Source: Chrysomallon squamiferum
Lineage: Eukaryota; Mollusca; Gastropoda; Neomphalida; Peltospiridae
Assembly: GCA_012295275.1 (NCBI GenBank)
Contig: CM022671.1
Span: 819,501 to 883,500 of the forward strand
Direction: 5' to 3'
DNA: 64,000 bases
Below, piece after piece: positions 1 to 13,704 of the stretch (its first letter is position 1; the number at the start of each line of letters is the position of its first letter). The notes beneath the pieces are model-generated. The model was not told the DNA's origin. It was given only the letters and a program-made list of their open reading frames with translations, and ran no database searches. The translations under genes were made by a program, and so were the position numbers.

Positions 1-1055
1 TTTATTATTGACGCATTATTTATTTATTTATTTTCTTACTTAATTTTAAAAATAGGTAGATTCCAGGGTATCGGACTTATCCAGGCATAATTAGTCTGTG
101 GCTTTGTATACAGAATAAAATAACCGGAGTCAAATATATAAACTGTGGTATACTATTTTAGCAGGATTAATCAAAATTTATTTAATTATTAACTTACTTA
201 GTTTCAATCAGCAATCACTTTTATCAGTTTATGTTTGAAACAGTTATTTAATAATAATTTAAAGCAGTTTGATATTCGATAAAAAAAAAAATAATAATAA
301 TAATAAGTTTTGCTAGGACAGATGAGTTATAAAAAAAAAAAAAAAAAAAAAAAAAGCCCCCCCTAAAAACAAAAACGACATTTTATTTGTTTATTTATTC
401 ATGACTGTCTCTTGACAATTTTTAAAAATAATACACCGAATCACAATTTTATTCGAAAGCGGAAATAAATTACATACGAAAATATGGGCTTATTTCCGTT
501 TCCGGAAATCATGATAGTTACAATTTCGTTTTGAATGAAGATGATCATTCTATTTTGTTAGACACGTAAAGTAAGGATACACTTTTTACTGTGTATATTA
601 TGTTCATTAGAATTCTTATAATGTCAACGCAGGCTGTATATTGCTTTTGAAGTATTACAGAGATTACTGTATTAGTTATTTGTCATATTTGTGTATTTCC
701 AAAATTTCAGTATAACTTAAACTCAGTTTAAGTAAAACTGTATATTATACTTAGTATACAGTGAACTATAATAAAGTGTAAGATATCTGAAATGAATATT
801 TATTTCCTAATTCAAGTCATTATCATGTACTAATTGAAGTTATTATATAATTTTATAATTTTGTTATGTTTTTTTTTTTACTCTGCTGACAACACTGGCT
901 AATTATAATTTTCTGATTTAGTAATTATGATTAAGAAATAGTGTTTTCATTTAGCTTTAAGAAAAGAAAAGAAAGGTGAAAATAAAACAAAACATTAAAA
1001 AAATATTATTATTATTATTATTGTTATTAATTTTAATTTAATTTTTTTTTTCCAG
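1..1055 (+). promoter_or_regulatory. KIN upstream region with probable 5' UTR intron
   Basis: No coding sequence is seen here. A 9-bp inverted repeat (CGGAAATAA at 460-468, its complement at 490-498) is followed by the palindrome TTCCGGAA at 500-507. CCGGAA is the ETS-factor core often found at housekeeping promoters. A good donor (GTAAGG at 571) and a strong acceptor (pyrimidine tract ending CCAG at 1055) would define a 5' UTR intron of 571-1055, leaving a short leader before the KIN start codon. The rest is AT-rich with a poly-A run near 331-355. The promoter role and the intron are inferred. Confidence 0.4.
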
Positions 1056-1078
1056 TCTTGACATATTTGTTGTTAAAA

Positions 1079-4000
1079 ATGGGTAAAGAAAAAGGTGGAT
1101 TTCTTACTCCAAAAGCTATCGCCAATCGCATCAAAGCAAAAGGTTTACAGAAGTTGAGATGGTACTGTCAGATGTGTCAGAAACAGTGCAGAGATGAGGT
1201 AATAAATTGTATTTTATTATTATTGTTAAAGAACCTAATTATATTTTCTAACATTTGTTATAATATTATTTTTATTTGTTTCTTTTTTTCTTTTCTGTTT
1301 ATTTTGTTATTTATTTATTTATTTAATTTTTTTTAATTATTATTATTAATTTTATTTGGTTTGGGTTTTTGGGTGGGCTTTTTTGGTAAATCAGAAATAA
1401 ATGGTATTTTATGACTTTAATATTTCTTGTCATAATGAACTAAAACCATTAACTTCAGCAGAATTGTACAAACATTTATTACGAAGTAGTAATGCATTTT
1501 TGGTTATAAGTTAAATAGAAAAGTTCAGTAACCAGAGACCAAAAAATGATATATGAAACGGAGCAGGCCATAGTTAGTCTTAAAATGAAAATGTTTTGTC
1601 AGTTAATTCAGATTTCAGCATTTTATAGTTTCTTACATTTATTTTTGTATTGTATTGTTTTTTTTTTTTTCAGAATGGCTTTAAGTGTCACATGATGTCA
1701 GAATCTCACCAAAGACAACTATTGTTATTTGCAGAAAACCCAGATGAATATGTTGACACATTTTCTAAGTTAGTTTTACATATGGTTATATTAAATGAAA
1801 TTTATTTTTTTAAATATATTTTGCCATTGATACTTTTAAATATATAGCAATAAAGTAATTATTCGTCATGAATAAATTCATTGCTGTGGTTTCACAGAAT
1901 TTAAAATAAAATTATACCATTATTATTATTATGTTAACAAAATAGCAATTAAAAATATATCTGTTGTCTTTTCTCTAAAATATGCTTATAAGTGTACTGG
2001 TTCAGTTTACAGAATAAAAATATAATCATCTAACTGCCTAATGGCTGGGCTTTTAATAGTACTTTGAATTTAATTTATTTATATTTTGTTGTGATCAGAG
2101 ATTTTGAAGAGGATTATCTTGAACTTTTGCGGAGAAGATTTGGTACAAAGAGAGTTCATGCAAACATTGTGTATCAGGAATACATCAGTAACAGAGAACA
2201 TGTACACATGAATTCAACAATGTGGGAGACTCTCACTGATTTTGTGCAATGGCTTGGAAAACAAGGTACAGATATAAAATGATATACATTTTACTCTTTC
2301 ATTTATCCTACCAGATTTCTATTTGTTTGTGAATAAATAAAAAATTTAATATTACAAATATTAAAAATTATTGTTTTTATAAATCAAAACAATTCTTAAA
2401 CTTCTCTTTTATAATTGTATTTATTCAGTTATTTTAAAAAGTTTCAAATATCTGAATGATACTTTAAAGAAAATATAGTGTTAGATTTTTATATCATTGT
2501 TATACTTGACTCCTGATTTTGACAAATTGATGTAAATAATGTCAAGTGTTATTATTTTAGGTAAATGTGTTGTTGACTACACAGAAAAGGGCTGGTTTGT
2601 GGCATACATTGATAGAAATCCTGAAACAATCAAATTAATGGAGTCAAAAAAGAACAAGGAAAAGATGGATTTGGATGATGAAGAAAAAACAGCAAAGTTC
2701 ATACAACAGCAGATAGAAAAAGCAGCATATGCAGAAAAAAATACCAAACATGTGGAATTCACAGAACTACAGAGAGAGGATGAAGAAGAAAAAGGTACAA
2801 AAATAAAATAAAAGCGGTAATTGTGTGCAGTTTTTGAATTAACCTAAGGCAGTAGAAATAGTAACAAAATACAGATTTTATTAATAATAGTAACAATATG
2901 TTTTTATATCAGGAGTCTTTTAATAACTGGAAAAATACAAATAGTGTTTAGAAAGCTTTCAAACTATTGTTGTTCTTTTATTTTCTTATTTTCAGTTGCA
3001 TTTAGTTTGGGGCATACTGTGAAGAAAACTGAAGAAAGTGCAAGGTAAATTGACACATAAGCACAACATACAATTAAATCCTACTATGTATGTTTAAATT
3101 TAAAAAAAAATATAAATAAATAAAATATTTCCATTGTGAGTAAGTTAGGATTTAGATATATCACATCCCTGATCTAGGGGAAAAGGCTGTACATTGAAAA
3201 ATACTGATTCATTACAAGTAGTTGATGAGAACTTTTATTTTTGTTTGCACTAGCTTAATCCAGGTGGAGGCATTTGCATTAATAAAACAGTTAATATTTT
3301 TAAAAGTTTATCTGGCTGGTGTTCAGAGCCATAAATAAATGAGAAATAAAAAAAAAATTATGAAATTTTTAATATTGAAGTTTATTAACTTTAGCCTGTG
3401 TCCTGCTTATACTGTGATTTAAAATATTAGAAAAAATTTTTATGTGTTTTTAGAATTCAGGCTGTTGAAAATCCATTCAAAAAGCCAGTTAAACCTGAAA
3501 CGACAAAACCAAAACATGAATCTCGATGGGATCCCCCATCATCAGAATCATCATCATCAGGTACAAAAACAGAAAAGGCTGGACAGAAGAGAAAAGCTAA
3601 GTCTGCACTGGATGAAATAATGGAGGTTTGTTTCTCTGTGGTATTAAAAAGTAAACAATTATAAAGATAGATTTATTCTCGATTTCACAGCCTAAATACA
3701 TGATTATAATCATCATCATCGTTATTATTATTTAGATATCTTCATGCAGTTGAATAATAGGCAATAACAAGAATTTGCAATGAGCACTAATTATATATAA
3801 CAGACTGCACATGTTTATAAGTTTTGTTCTTGTTATTGCAACATCCATACCTGTTATCTTTCTCTAACACCCATCTCTGAGAATATAGAGAAATCTTTGT
3901 GACTCAGTTGCTGATACTGTTACAAAAATGTTTTAATAATTATTCACATTTTTATTTTTTTCCTTAACTTTTATCATTGCAGTTTGAGGAACAAAAGAAG

Positions 4001-5335
4001 GAAAAGATGAACAGGAAAGATTATTGGCTTCATCCAGGAATTGTTGTTAAAATCATCTCTAAGAAAGTTGGTGACAAATATTACAAGGAAAAAGCTTATG
4101 TCAAGGTTATTAGTTGCATTTCCTTAACCACTAGCAAATTTGCTCTAATATAGTTCTGATATTAAGATAAACCTATTCAGCATATGTATATATTATGAGG
4201 TTTTTAAAAATTGAAATCTAGAACCAATGCAGATGTGTGAATTCTTGTAATTATAAATACGGTGGCTGTCTGTTTATCCATTGTTTTATCTGGTTTTGCC
4301 TCAGAATTATTTTAATATTATCACATCTGAAACAAAAACAGAAAATGGGTCGATAGAAAACTACTGGCATTTTCATTAACCAATTTTTTTTTTTTTTTTT
4401 TAAATTGTGTTTTATTATATTATGTAATTCCAGGAGGTTCAGAATTTATATACAGGATTGATAAAAACTCTTAATGGTGGAGTAACACTTCGTGTTGATC
4501 AGACCCATGTGGAAACTGTCATACCTGCCATAGGTAAGTTTACTGTATTTAAAAGATTTTATGATTTATCATCAAGTACCTACTGCATTATCATTTGATT
4601 TTGGTTTTTGCATATTGTATCCTAATAATCTTAACTTTACTTCCAAAAGCAATACAAAAATATTTTAAAGAAAGGATAAAAAAAATAATTCAGTATCACG
4701 GTGCAGATTGAGATTTAATTGCAACTATTAACTGTAATAGTTTAATCTTTTAGCTATGCTATTTGAATTGCAGAATTCTGAAATACTGTGATAACATATC
4801 AAGGAAACAAAGAATTTGATTACATTTATTTAAAAACTGTAATTAATTTAACTTACTCTATATTTCTTTAAGGTAAACCTCTATTAATTGTAAATGGAGC
4901 ATATCGTGGGACAGAAGCAATACTGGAAGATATTGATCAAAAGAAGTTTAGTTGTACAGTAAAAATTAATTCCGTAAGCTTACTTACTTAATTATTGTGT
5001 TAATTTATTCCAAACAAATGAAAGTGTAATTATTTTTATGGAGTAATTTGGTTTGTTTTTCCTTTTTAAATTTGAAAAAAAAGAAGTTTTTGTAGTCTTC
5101 TAATTTGTTTATTGAATTAAATAGACATCAGTTTGATGTTTTATTATGAATTAAAAAGCAATTTAATGATTGTATTAACAAAAATCTAACTTCGTGTAAT
5201 AATGTCTTTAAACATTATCAGGAATAATATTTGTAAGTTGTTTTCACTTTTTGATTTTTACAGGGCTTAATTAAAGGACGAATCTTAAAAGATGTACAAT
5301 ACGAAGATGTTTGCAAAATTTACCAAACATCTTGA
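1079..5335 (+). CDS. KIN: DNA/RNA-binding protein KIN17
   Basis: Joined exons: 1079-1198, 1674-1768, 2099-2265, 2561-2794, 2996-3044, 3454-3625, 3983-4105, 4434-4533, 4873-4973, 5264-5335. All have GT..AG introns and consistent phase, giving 410 residues (human KIN is 393). The family consists of nuclear zinc-finger proteins that bind curved DNA and RNA and are linked to DNA replication, damage response and RNA processing. The C2H2 zinc finger is intact (C30, C33, H46, H52) and is split by intron 1. The KN17 winged-helix region follows, with the near-invariant stretches ELLRRRFGTKR and DLDDEEKTAKFI. A Ser/Lys-rich linker precedes the tandem C-terminal SH3-like/KOW part (DYWLHPGIVVKI, LLIVNGAYRG). 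The start MGKEKGGFLTPKAIANRIKAKG matches the family; a more upstream in-frame ATG at 1058 lies in the leader and lacks family similarity. Identification is firm; exon ends are read by eye. Confidence 0.96.
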
Positions 5336-7463
5336 AAATGGTTTATGTGACATAAGTTGTACCCGAATGTTTCACAAAACCCCAGATTAACAGAGAACAG
5401 GGATGGATCTCAACGGAGTCAGTGATTATTTTCATTCATGATTAAATGAGTGAACATTCAGTTAGCGAAAAAGGACAGTGTAAGATTAAAAAAACAAAAA
5501 AACAAAAAAAACAAAGAAAAACAAGAAGACTATCATGCTACTGCTGTGTGTTCACAAGAAGATTCATGATATTTCTAAGTTAATTCTGACATGCGCTTTC
5601 TGCAGAAAAGCAATATGATGCAAATGATGTCATCAGGCAGAACACAAATATTAAGATTAACAATAAGCTAACATCTGCCAATAAACTGCACACACAAAAA
5701 ACACCTGATTTACAGTTTTGTAAACTGACCTATAGTTCTTAGATATCAGATGATGATCTAGCAGTAAACTTTCTGTTAAATAAACAGTATGAGTGAATTA
5801 AATGAAAGAATAATAAATGATTTGTATCTTTCATTATGACAGCTATGACTGTTAATGCTGCCATCTGAGTTTTCATAAGGGTGAGTCCTCAAAGTAATGT
5901 CTTATCAATGCATTGTTTTGGCACTATCAAGCTTTTTTTCTTTCATAAGTGAATTTTATGACTGTAATAGCATTAAAATTAATTATACCTTGACAAAATG
6001 CTGAACTCTTTTATAAAGTAAAAATGCTGTATGATAATAAAAACATATTTTAATCCAAAACAAAGAATAATAAAAACCTGGACAGTATTCTTTGAAACTT
6101 CTGTTGGTAGATTGAGGCATGATTACCAGTGTTTGTTCTAAATTTAAATTCAAGTTGAAATTAAGTTGAGGAAAATTAGAGAAAATAAATTATGAAACTG
6201 TGATACTATTAAAAAAAAATTTCTGTAATAAATATTTTTAATAAGAAATGTATATTTATTTTTATTATCATTATTTCTTTTAGTTTTGTTGACACATTTT
6301 CTTTATGACATGGCATGGCATATTTACATTGTTAAAACAGGCTTTGGATGAATTTGTTTCAGTTTATTATTATTATTATTATTATTTGTATTATTATTGT
6401 TTATTTATTTTAATTCTATTTATTTACACTTTAAAAAAAACAAAAAACCTGATCAACTCTTCTTTTTTAATTTATGACATACTAAACATTAATCAGTATT
6501 TTAATGCTTTATTGCACTTAAATATATTTAACTAATTCAACTAATAAGTTAAAATGATAATAACAAAAATTAATAATTAAACACTGGTTTACTTCCATCT
6601 AGAAAGAACTGTGTATTCATGATGGATTAGTGAATATAAACAAATTTTGATAAACTGCTAAAAGATTCCCATTTATATGAAAAGGGAAATACTTCAGTGA
6701 TGTATAAATTCATAGAGAAAAAGACAGGACTGTACCATTACAGTGAATATAATTCTGAAATGGAAATGAATTTTATTATAAAGAAAAAGTAGAAAGGAAG
6801 ACACGCCACGTGTGCCCCATAGGATACATGTGTATGTAAATAACAGTATAAATCTAATTAAGCTTGTGTAAGTGCAATCAGTCAAGTCTAATTAATATAA
6901 TGTGTGTAGGATTACTTCACATTTGTTTTTTTGCCATTAAATTAATATGCAGAAAAAATCAGATAAATAATTAAAATAAATTATTTCAAATGTTATTTAG
7001 CTTAAATATTTAATATTATTTTATTATTTTTATTATTATTTTATTTTTTTTAGTGGTAAGTGTTACTGGCATTTCACAGGCTTATCATATATAGTTATCA
7101 CATATTTTATAAAACTGATTCAGTTGCGTTTTAAATTAAGTTATATCCACGTGTTTAATTTATACAGAAAAGTGTTAACACAAATTAATGTATTTGAATG
7201 ATAAATAAAAAAAATTACGAATCCGTCCAATATAAAATTATTGTTCTGTCATAATATACTACCCGTAAGAAACAAATTGTTTTGCTGTGACAGGCGCTAA
7301 AAACATACTGGTTGTAGGTACTTATATTGTATTACGTTGTTTTAAACGAACGTGGCACCAACTCATTCGATGTAATTTTTATATTTAACCCCCTTTTCTT
7401 TTTTAAATAATGAAACAACCGTTCTTTTGTAAATTACTGTGGAATGTGGTTTAATGAAAAGCA

Positions 7464-7505
<42 letters not shown>
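7464..7505. repeat. AAT trinucleotide microsatellite
   Basis: About 13 uninterrupted AAT units are visible. A similar tract lies at 7881-7924. Confidence 0.9.
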
Positions 7506-7506
<1 letters not shown>

Positions 7507-7879
7507 TTTATATGACCACTGAAAGTTTACAAAAAATATAAATATACAAATAATATTTTCAAGAAATAACTGCATATTAATCTGAAAGGAAAAAATCAGA
7601 AATGTCAAAATAATCATTTAGATATAGATCAGTGTTTATAAGCACATATACAAACATAAACGAATGCCCACAGAATTAGAGCAAAATATTTTAAAAGTAT
7701 ATCTAGTAAGATAAATAAATACGTTCATGGAGAAAATAACTTTCTTCTGTATTGCTTAAATATTCATTCGTTTTACTATGTTTAGTCAAACTCGAAATTA
7801 AAATTTTAGGATGTTGTATTCAGCCTCACCAAAAGTGAAATAAATAGTAGTAGTATTACTATTAGTAGATATGGAATTG

Positions 7880-7880
<1 letters not shown>

Positions 7881-7924
<44 letters not shown>
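7881..7924. repeat. AAT trinucleotide microsatellite
   Basis: About 14 uninterrupted TAA/AAT units in the spacer upstream of FAF1. Confidence 0.9.
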
Positions 7925-8129
7925 GCTATACTTAAATTAATTTGATATTAATAAATGAATAAAGAAAGCATATGCGTAACAGTGTGTACCTGACGCAACT
8001 ACTCACGCAGTCCAACCCTCTTTAGTGCGTTAGTCATTATTAATGAATATCTGAAACTACGAAATTAGGATATAAAAAGATGACTAAGAAGCGCACCAGT
8101 GTGGTTGGATCAAAAATGAACAAAATATA

Positions 8130-11100
8130 ATGGCGGAAGGCAGTAGAGACGAAATTCTGGTGGATTTTCAGGTATAACTTCTGTTGTATTTAGAGTAATA
8201 CTTACAGTATACCTTAATTGATATCCAAACCGTACTTTTTCTAAAGCTGGGGAGAGTCATAGTTAGTTTTACAGACTCCGATTTTCAATATTTATTTATT
8301 TTTTTTATAATCTTTCTGACAAGTCTTTATCTGTTTATGTAACAGTTTTTGAAGGTCTCGTGTCACAGTTTCTTTTCATGTAAATATTTTTTAATTTTTT
8401 AGTATTATATAGTTCATATTTTATTTTCCGTTTTCTGATCTTTTAATCAGAATTTCAAGTCATTTTTAACTCAACAAATTTTTTTAAAAATTCAATGTAA
8501 TTTAAAAATAAAGTTGTTAATCACATCTTTTATATTACATATTAAAGGCTAATGCATTAACACAACATATACATTATAGTAATCTTAATGAGTTTTAGTT
8601 TTGAGGAAGTCCTAACACTATTTTAGATCAACTGACATAATCAGCAAATCAGTGATTTTATTGAAGTTTAGTAATGCTAACATCAAACATAGGTTATCAT
8701 TAATAAAAAAAATTTCACAATGGATATTTTGCTGTGAATCAGTTTTATATTTCTACAGCAGTTTGGCTATGAGTTCTGGTACACATGCACTGTTTTATCA
8801 TATTTACACTCTCCATTTTATTGTTGGCATTTAAATATGTGTGAAATGTTGCTCATAACATGGGACACATTTGTCTTTATCCACTAGCACTGTCAAGACT
8901 TTTGAAAGGAGACACTGTATTTCATATTGGCTTTGAGACACACAATCATTCCAAAAAATATTGAAGAACATAGTGGTAGAATTATATTGCATTTGGGCAG
9001 TGCTCCTTTAAGTCATTGGTAGTCTCACACAGCCAGTCAAGACCACTCATTTCAAAATAAAAATGAAATGCAGTCAGTAGCTATAAAATAACACAATGTT
9101 GCTACTGACATCTACAGCAACATTCTTCACAGTAAAATAGCTTGTGTATAGTTCAGCTGGCAGTATGCCCCTTGTATAATTTTGTTCACATTAAAATAGT
9201 AAACAATTTTGCTTACTTCAAAGTACAAAAGTGACACAGAACTCACAGCCAGATAGCCATAGAAATGTAAAACTGTTTCACAACAAAATAACACTGATTC
9301 TTAGTTTTATGTTTATATACATTTCTAGTTTAGACTATAAATAAATAGCACATACACATACAGTTATGTAAATACTTCCCATGATTAAGTTCAAGCCACC
9401 ATGATTTACAAGAGAGGAGGAATAAAAATATTAAAATAAAACAACCAACCCCCACATTTAATTAAATCAAATCTGAAGCTTATAAACAAGCCAATGGCAA
9501 TATCTGACACAGACTTTATATTGAAAAGCAGAATTACAGTTTACTGTTTAAATATATGGAAATGATGCTTCCAAGTTTTGTCATGATGTTCATGAGAACA
9601 TTTTTACATGTGATTGTTTATAATGTGTTTAACTGCCGGTGAAAATTTTGATATGTATTAATGATAACATTTTTAATTAGTTTAATCAGTACTATAAATT
9701 ATTTAATATCCTGACATGTATATCTTTAGCTTTTCCTAATTAAACAACTGATATTTTTGCATTAAAACAAAATTCATTGTAATAAGAAAATAATTACTTT
9801 CAAGAATTCATCAAAATTATTAAACTAAAGAAGTAATACTGTAAAATAATAAGTATGTATTTTGTTTGGGAATGCCATTTACTGCAATTTGAAGATTCTA
9901 AACTGTATTTAATTATGTGGCATGATTAAATCAAAAGGCTATTATTTATTTTTTATTCTTTTCATTTTCTTATTATTGTATAATTGTTTTCTCATGCTTA
10001 TATTGTGTTGTTCATACATTATATTGCAGGCTTGCACAGGTTTAGATGATATTGACACTTGCTGTGCAATTTTGGAAAAACATGACTGGATTCTAGAAGA
10101 TGCTGTTAATAGTATCCTTCATGATGGAGCCTCCCCAGGAGTTGAACATGTCCCATTGCACAGTGCCAGTATGTCTTCAGCAGTTGGTCCTGGGAGGCCA
10201 GAGTTTGGGACAACAGCAAACTCACCCATCCAGATAGACAGTTTCACGACAGATGAAGATCAGTATGTAGCAGAAGGAGCATCAGCAGCTGGTCCGTCTA
10301 CAAGCTACACTCTTCCAGTCACTCGTCCCCGCAGACTGCATTTTGAGGTTGAGTACAGAGACAAAAAAATACCAATTATTCTTCAAGATACAGAAACAGT
10401 TGGTAAAATCAAGCAGCTGCTCTTTGAAAAGCTTGGTGTTCCTGTAGATAAACAAGAGTTAAATGGGATTGTCAAAAGAACTGTAGATGATAAAACATTA
10501 CTACGAGATTTGTATTTGCCAAAGGAAAATAAGCTTTATCTTCTTACACCAGGAATCAGTAACCCAACAGTTAGTCAAACACAGTCTGAAGGACATGACA
10601 GATTTTATGATCTTGCTGAAGAAGAATTCACACTAGTAATAAAGTTTTTTGAACAGAGCGCTTATCGAATGTTTACACTGAAATTTAAGGGTAACAAGAC
10701 TGTTCTTTCTGTTAAACAGGCAGTGTATACACTAACAGATGTGTCTGTAAGACATCAGAAGTGGATTGGTTGGCCAGAAGGAACCAGAGATGACTATACA
10801 ATTGCCAGATGTGGCATAAATTATCCTTCACATGAACTGGAAGTCAGAAAAGTTATACCAGAGCCTGATATACCAAAAACATCAGAAGAAGCTATGGATG
10901 TTGATGTTAGCGGTGATGAGGATGACAATACAGTGGATCCATATTCATTGGAAGATGATATATTTTGTCCAGAACCAGATAGCCGCAGACAAGAACCATT
11001 GATGCCTGAAAATGTAACTGATGATGCCAGTGCTTTGGAACATTTTACAAGAGAATTCAAGGAGAGATATGGAGAATGCCATCCTGTATTCTATATTGGA

Positions 11101-12021
11101 TCACTTGATGATGCTATTAAGGATGCCTTACAAGTCAAAGCTGTTGAAAGAAAGATGCTTGCCATTTACATTCACCATGACAACAGCATCTTCTCTCATG
11201 TCTTTTGCTCTCAGCGCCTGTGTTCAGAGAGTGTTGTCAACTTTCTGAGTAGCAATTTCATTACGTGGGCATGGGATGTGACTTCTGAAGCAAATCGTGC
11301 ACGTTTGATCAGTATGGCAACCAGGCATTTTGGTAGTGTGGCAGCCAGTCAGATACGCAATTATGGCCCAGACCAGCTACCGGCTTTGTTACTAATCACA
11401 CGGTCTCGAGCTACTAATGAAGTAGTGGATGTTATTCCAGGTCATGTCCTGCTGGATGAGTTAATGACTCGTTTGTTGCATGCAGTGGAAGTTTTTCGGG
11501 AACAACAACAGGTGGATATTGAGGATGAACAGCAAAGAGATGCCAGAGAGCAGATTAAGCAGGAGCAAGATGCAGCGTATCAAGAATCTCTAGCAGCTGA
11601 CAGGGCAAAAGCAGAGGTTCAGAAAGCTGAGGAGAAAAGACAGAAAGAAGCAATGGAAAAAGAAATGGAAAAACAATGGGAAGAAGAGAGGAAAAAGCAA
11701 GAAGAGCAGGCTGTCAAACAAGCCATTATTGCTTCACTAGCCAGGGTCTTGCCAGATGAACCTCCAGAAGGCTGCCAGAAGCCAATTTCTAGAATACGCA
11801 TTCGAACCCCATCAGGTGAAATACTCAACCGGAAATTCTTAGCCAGTGAAACTGTTGGGATTCTCTTGAATTACCTGATAACCAAAGGTTTCCCCACTGA
11901 TGAATACAAGGTGCTGACAACTTTCCCAAGAAGAGACATCACTCAGCTAGATACTAGTCAAACCCTGAAAGATGCAAAACTGTACCCACAAGAAACTCTT
12001 ATTCTGGAAGAAAAGTCTTAG
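8130..12021 (+). CDS. FAF1: FAS-associated factor 1
   Basis: Two coding exons, 8130-8171 and 10030-12021, give 677 residues (human FAF1 is 650). Exon 1 encodes MAEGSRDEILVDFQ and joins in phase to ACTGLDDIDTCC. An in-frame ATG at 9922 lies in the intron and encodes a hydrophobic, AT-rich stretch, so it is rejected as the start. Domains in order: UBA (about residues 5-45); a first ubiquitin-like domain (LHFEVEYRDKKIPIIL..); a second (EFTLVIKFFEQ..WIGWPEG); a thioredoxin-like UAS domain (GECHPVFYIGSLDDAIKDA..); a long Glu/Lys/Gln coiled coil; and a C-terminal UBX domain with the FPRR loop that docks on p97/VCP. The family links ubiquitinated clients to p97 for degradation and modulates Fas and NF-kB signalling. 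Holding nearly the whole protein in one exon is unusual for this gene. AATAAA at 12167 is a likely polyadenylation signal. Confidence 0.97.
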
Positions 12022-13704
12022 CACTTCATTTTTACTTTTTGGTTAACACATGTTCTGTCCTTAAAAATTTAATTTATTTTAAGAAAATGTTAATCAATGG
12101 CTTTCTTCTTTTTTTTTGAATTAAAGCCTACATAGGCAATATATATGTAAATATTTTTGTTTTCAGAATAAATATAAATGTATTCTTTGAAGGTGAATGC
12201 CACACATGAATGCATTTAATCAAATACTCTGTGCCCAGTTGTTTGTAATTATGTGTTTTTATTATTATTATTTCATTTTCAAAAGATTATTTTTAAATGT
12301 CTGAAACTGATAATTAAAAAAATAAAATATTGATAAATAATATTAAATGCAAAGAACTAAAACTGAAATATATTTTAGACTCGACACGTTTCTTAAGAGA
12401 TTTTGAAACATTTACCCAAGTCAAATGTTCTATGCTCAGATTAATTTGTTTATTGTTCAAAAAAGGAAAAACTAAAATGAAATTATTCTAAAGATACCTT
12501 GATTTGGGTAAGGATAATCAATGTATATGTTTTTTTAAATGAAAGTGAATTGAACATTAAATGCAACATTGTGCAGTATGCAAGTGAAGAGAATGTTTTT
12601 CTTTATAGATAATACTTTCATTACTCTTGGTGGTTTTTGTCAATGCAGCCTGAAAGGTTAAGGGCACATCATTTTTCTTTAAAAAAATTCCCACACCATT
12701 TAAATTGTTAAATTTGTAGTGTGTTGTTTCTTACGTAGTGATGAAAAAATAATCCACAGCTGCTAGTTCAAGGACTACTTGATTAGCAGCAAGAGCTTTG
12801 ATATCCACTCTCCCATAGGCAGTAATGTATACATAATGGTCTTTCGGTGTATGGCACTGTATTGTAACTGCAGGGTATTTGGTTAAGCACAGCCTACCAA
12901 CACTTAGTTGTCACATAAGCTTATTTTGCTTTAATATATTGATAGTTTAAACTAAATGCATAATGAACTTATATTACTGTAAGAAAAAAATTGTTTATTA
13001 TATTTTAATTTGCATAAAATTAATATATACAGGTATTTAATATGTACTGGAATACAACATAACAGAAAAACTTTTTTTTTTAAATTTTTAAATAAAATTC
13101 AATAATCCTACAACAGTCTCAGATAAAAACAATGCATCTATACATTTAGAATGCAAATTAATGATGAAGCTTGACTTAAAAAAGGAAGTGTATATATAAA
13201 ATATATATTTGACATATCCAATATATCTTGACACTGTAGTTGGAATAACATTTTTTAATCCACAGTTAAGAAAACTATAAAATCAAACATTCTGATGAAA
13301 GAATTAAACAATTATTTTAAAGATGCTGCCTTTTGCATTAGACATTTCCTTTCATATACTGTTTTTTAAATACAATTAAATAATACATAACTTAGATCTG
13401 AATTTACAAGATGCTTCAGTGAGTAATATAATATTTTGTAGTCTTTTCACTTAAAAAAAACCATAAAAAATCTAACAACACAAATATCCCAATATCCAAG
13501 ATCTTAATACAAAAACAAACAGATTTAATAAGCAGACAAGTATTTTTGTACTGAAAGCACATATCACCAAAATGTTCTACTCTCAGTGATAACATCATAT
13601 AAATACGATATATTTTCTTGACAGCTTGTCATGATTTTATATCAAACATACACACATTCAAAGATGTTATGTACAATAAATAAAAAAAAATTAAAAATGG
13701 GTAA
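12022..13704. other. Spacer between convergent FAF1 and IFT20
   Basis: Contains the FAF1 3' UTR from the left and the IFT20 3' UTR from the right. It is AT-rich with no open frame that looks coding. A slightly more GC-rich block at about 12745-12900 looks like a degraded dispersed repeat and is listed separately. Confidence 0.5.
12745..12905 (+). repeat. Degraded dispersed repeat, mollusc-type (tentative)
   Basis: The block has balanced base composition unlike its surroundings. It contains, in order, AGCAGCAAG, a degraded TTTGATATCCACTCTCCCA, GGCAGTAATGTATACA, TGGTCTTTCGG and TGGCACTGTATTG. From memory this follows the order of a short repeat widespread in gastropod and bivalve genomes. A second relic at about 62385-62510 keeps other parts better. 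No database search was possible, so family and ends are uncertain. Confidence 0.35.

Larger units (their letters stand above)
5336..8129. other. KIN 3' UTR and AT-rich spacer before FAF1
   Basis: Stop-dense AT-rich DNA. The first few hundred bases are probably the KIN 3' UTR, with AATAAA-like signals near 5777 and 5810. It contains TTA/TTG runs (about 6365-6405) and two long AAT tracts (about 7464-7505 and 7881-7924). No coding similarity or RNA gene was recognised. The last 130 bases hold the FAF1 leader. Confidence 0.5.

Noticed and set aside
8860-9320. GC-richer block in FAF1 intron 1 that might be a transposon relic
   Set aside because: No terminal repeats, target-site duplication or second copy could be seen in the window.
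9922-10029. Upstream in-frame ATG as an alternative FAF1 start
   Set aside because: It gives a Leu/Phe/Ile-rich stretch typical of intron here. A real acceptor lies at 10029, and a 14-codon exon at 8130 restores the conserved FAF1 N-terminus.
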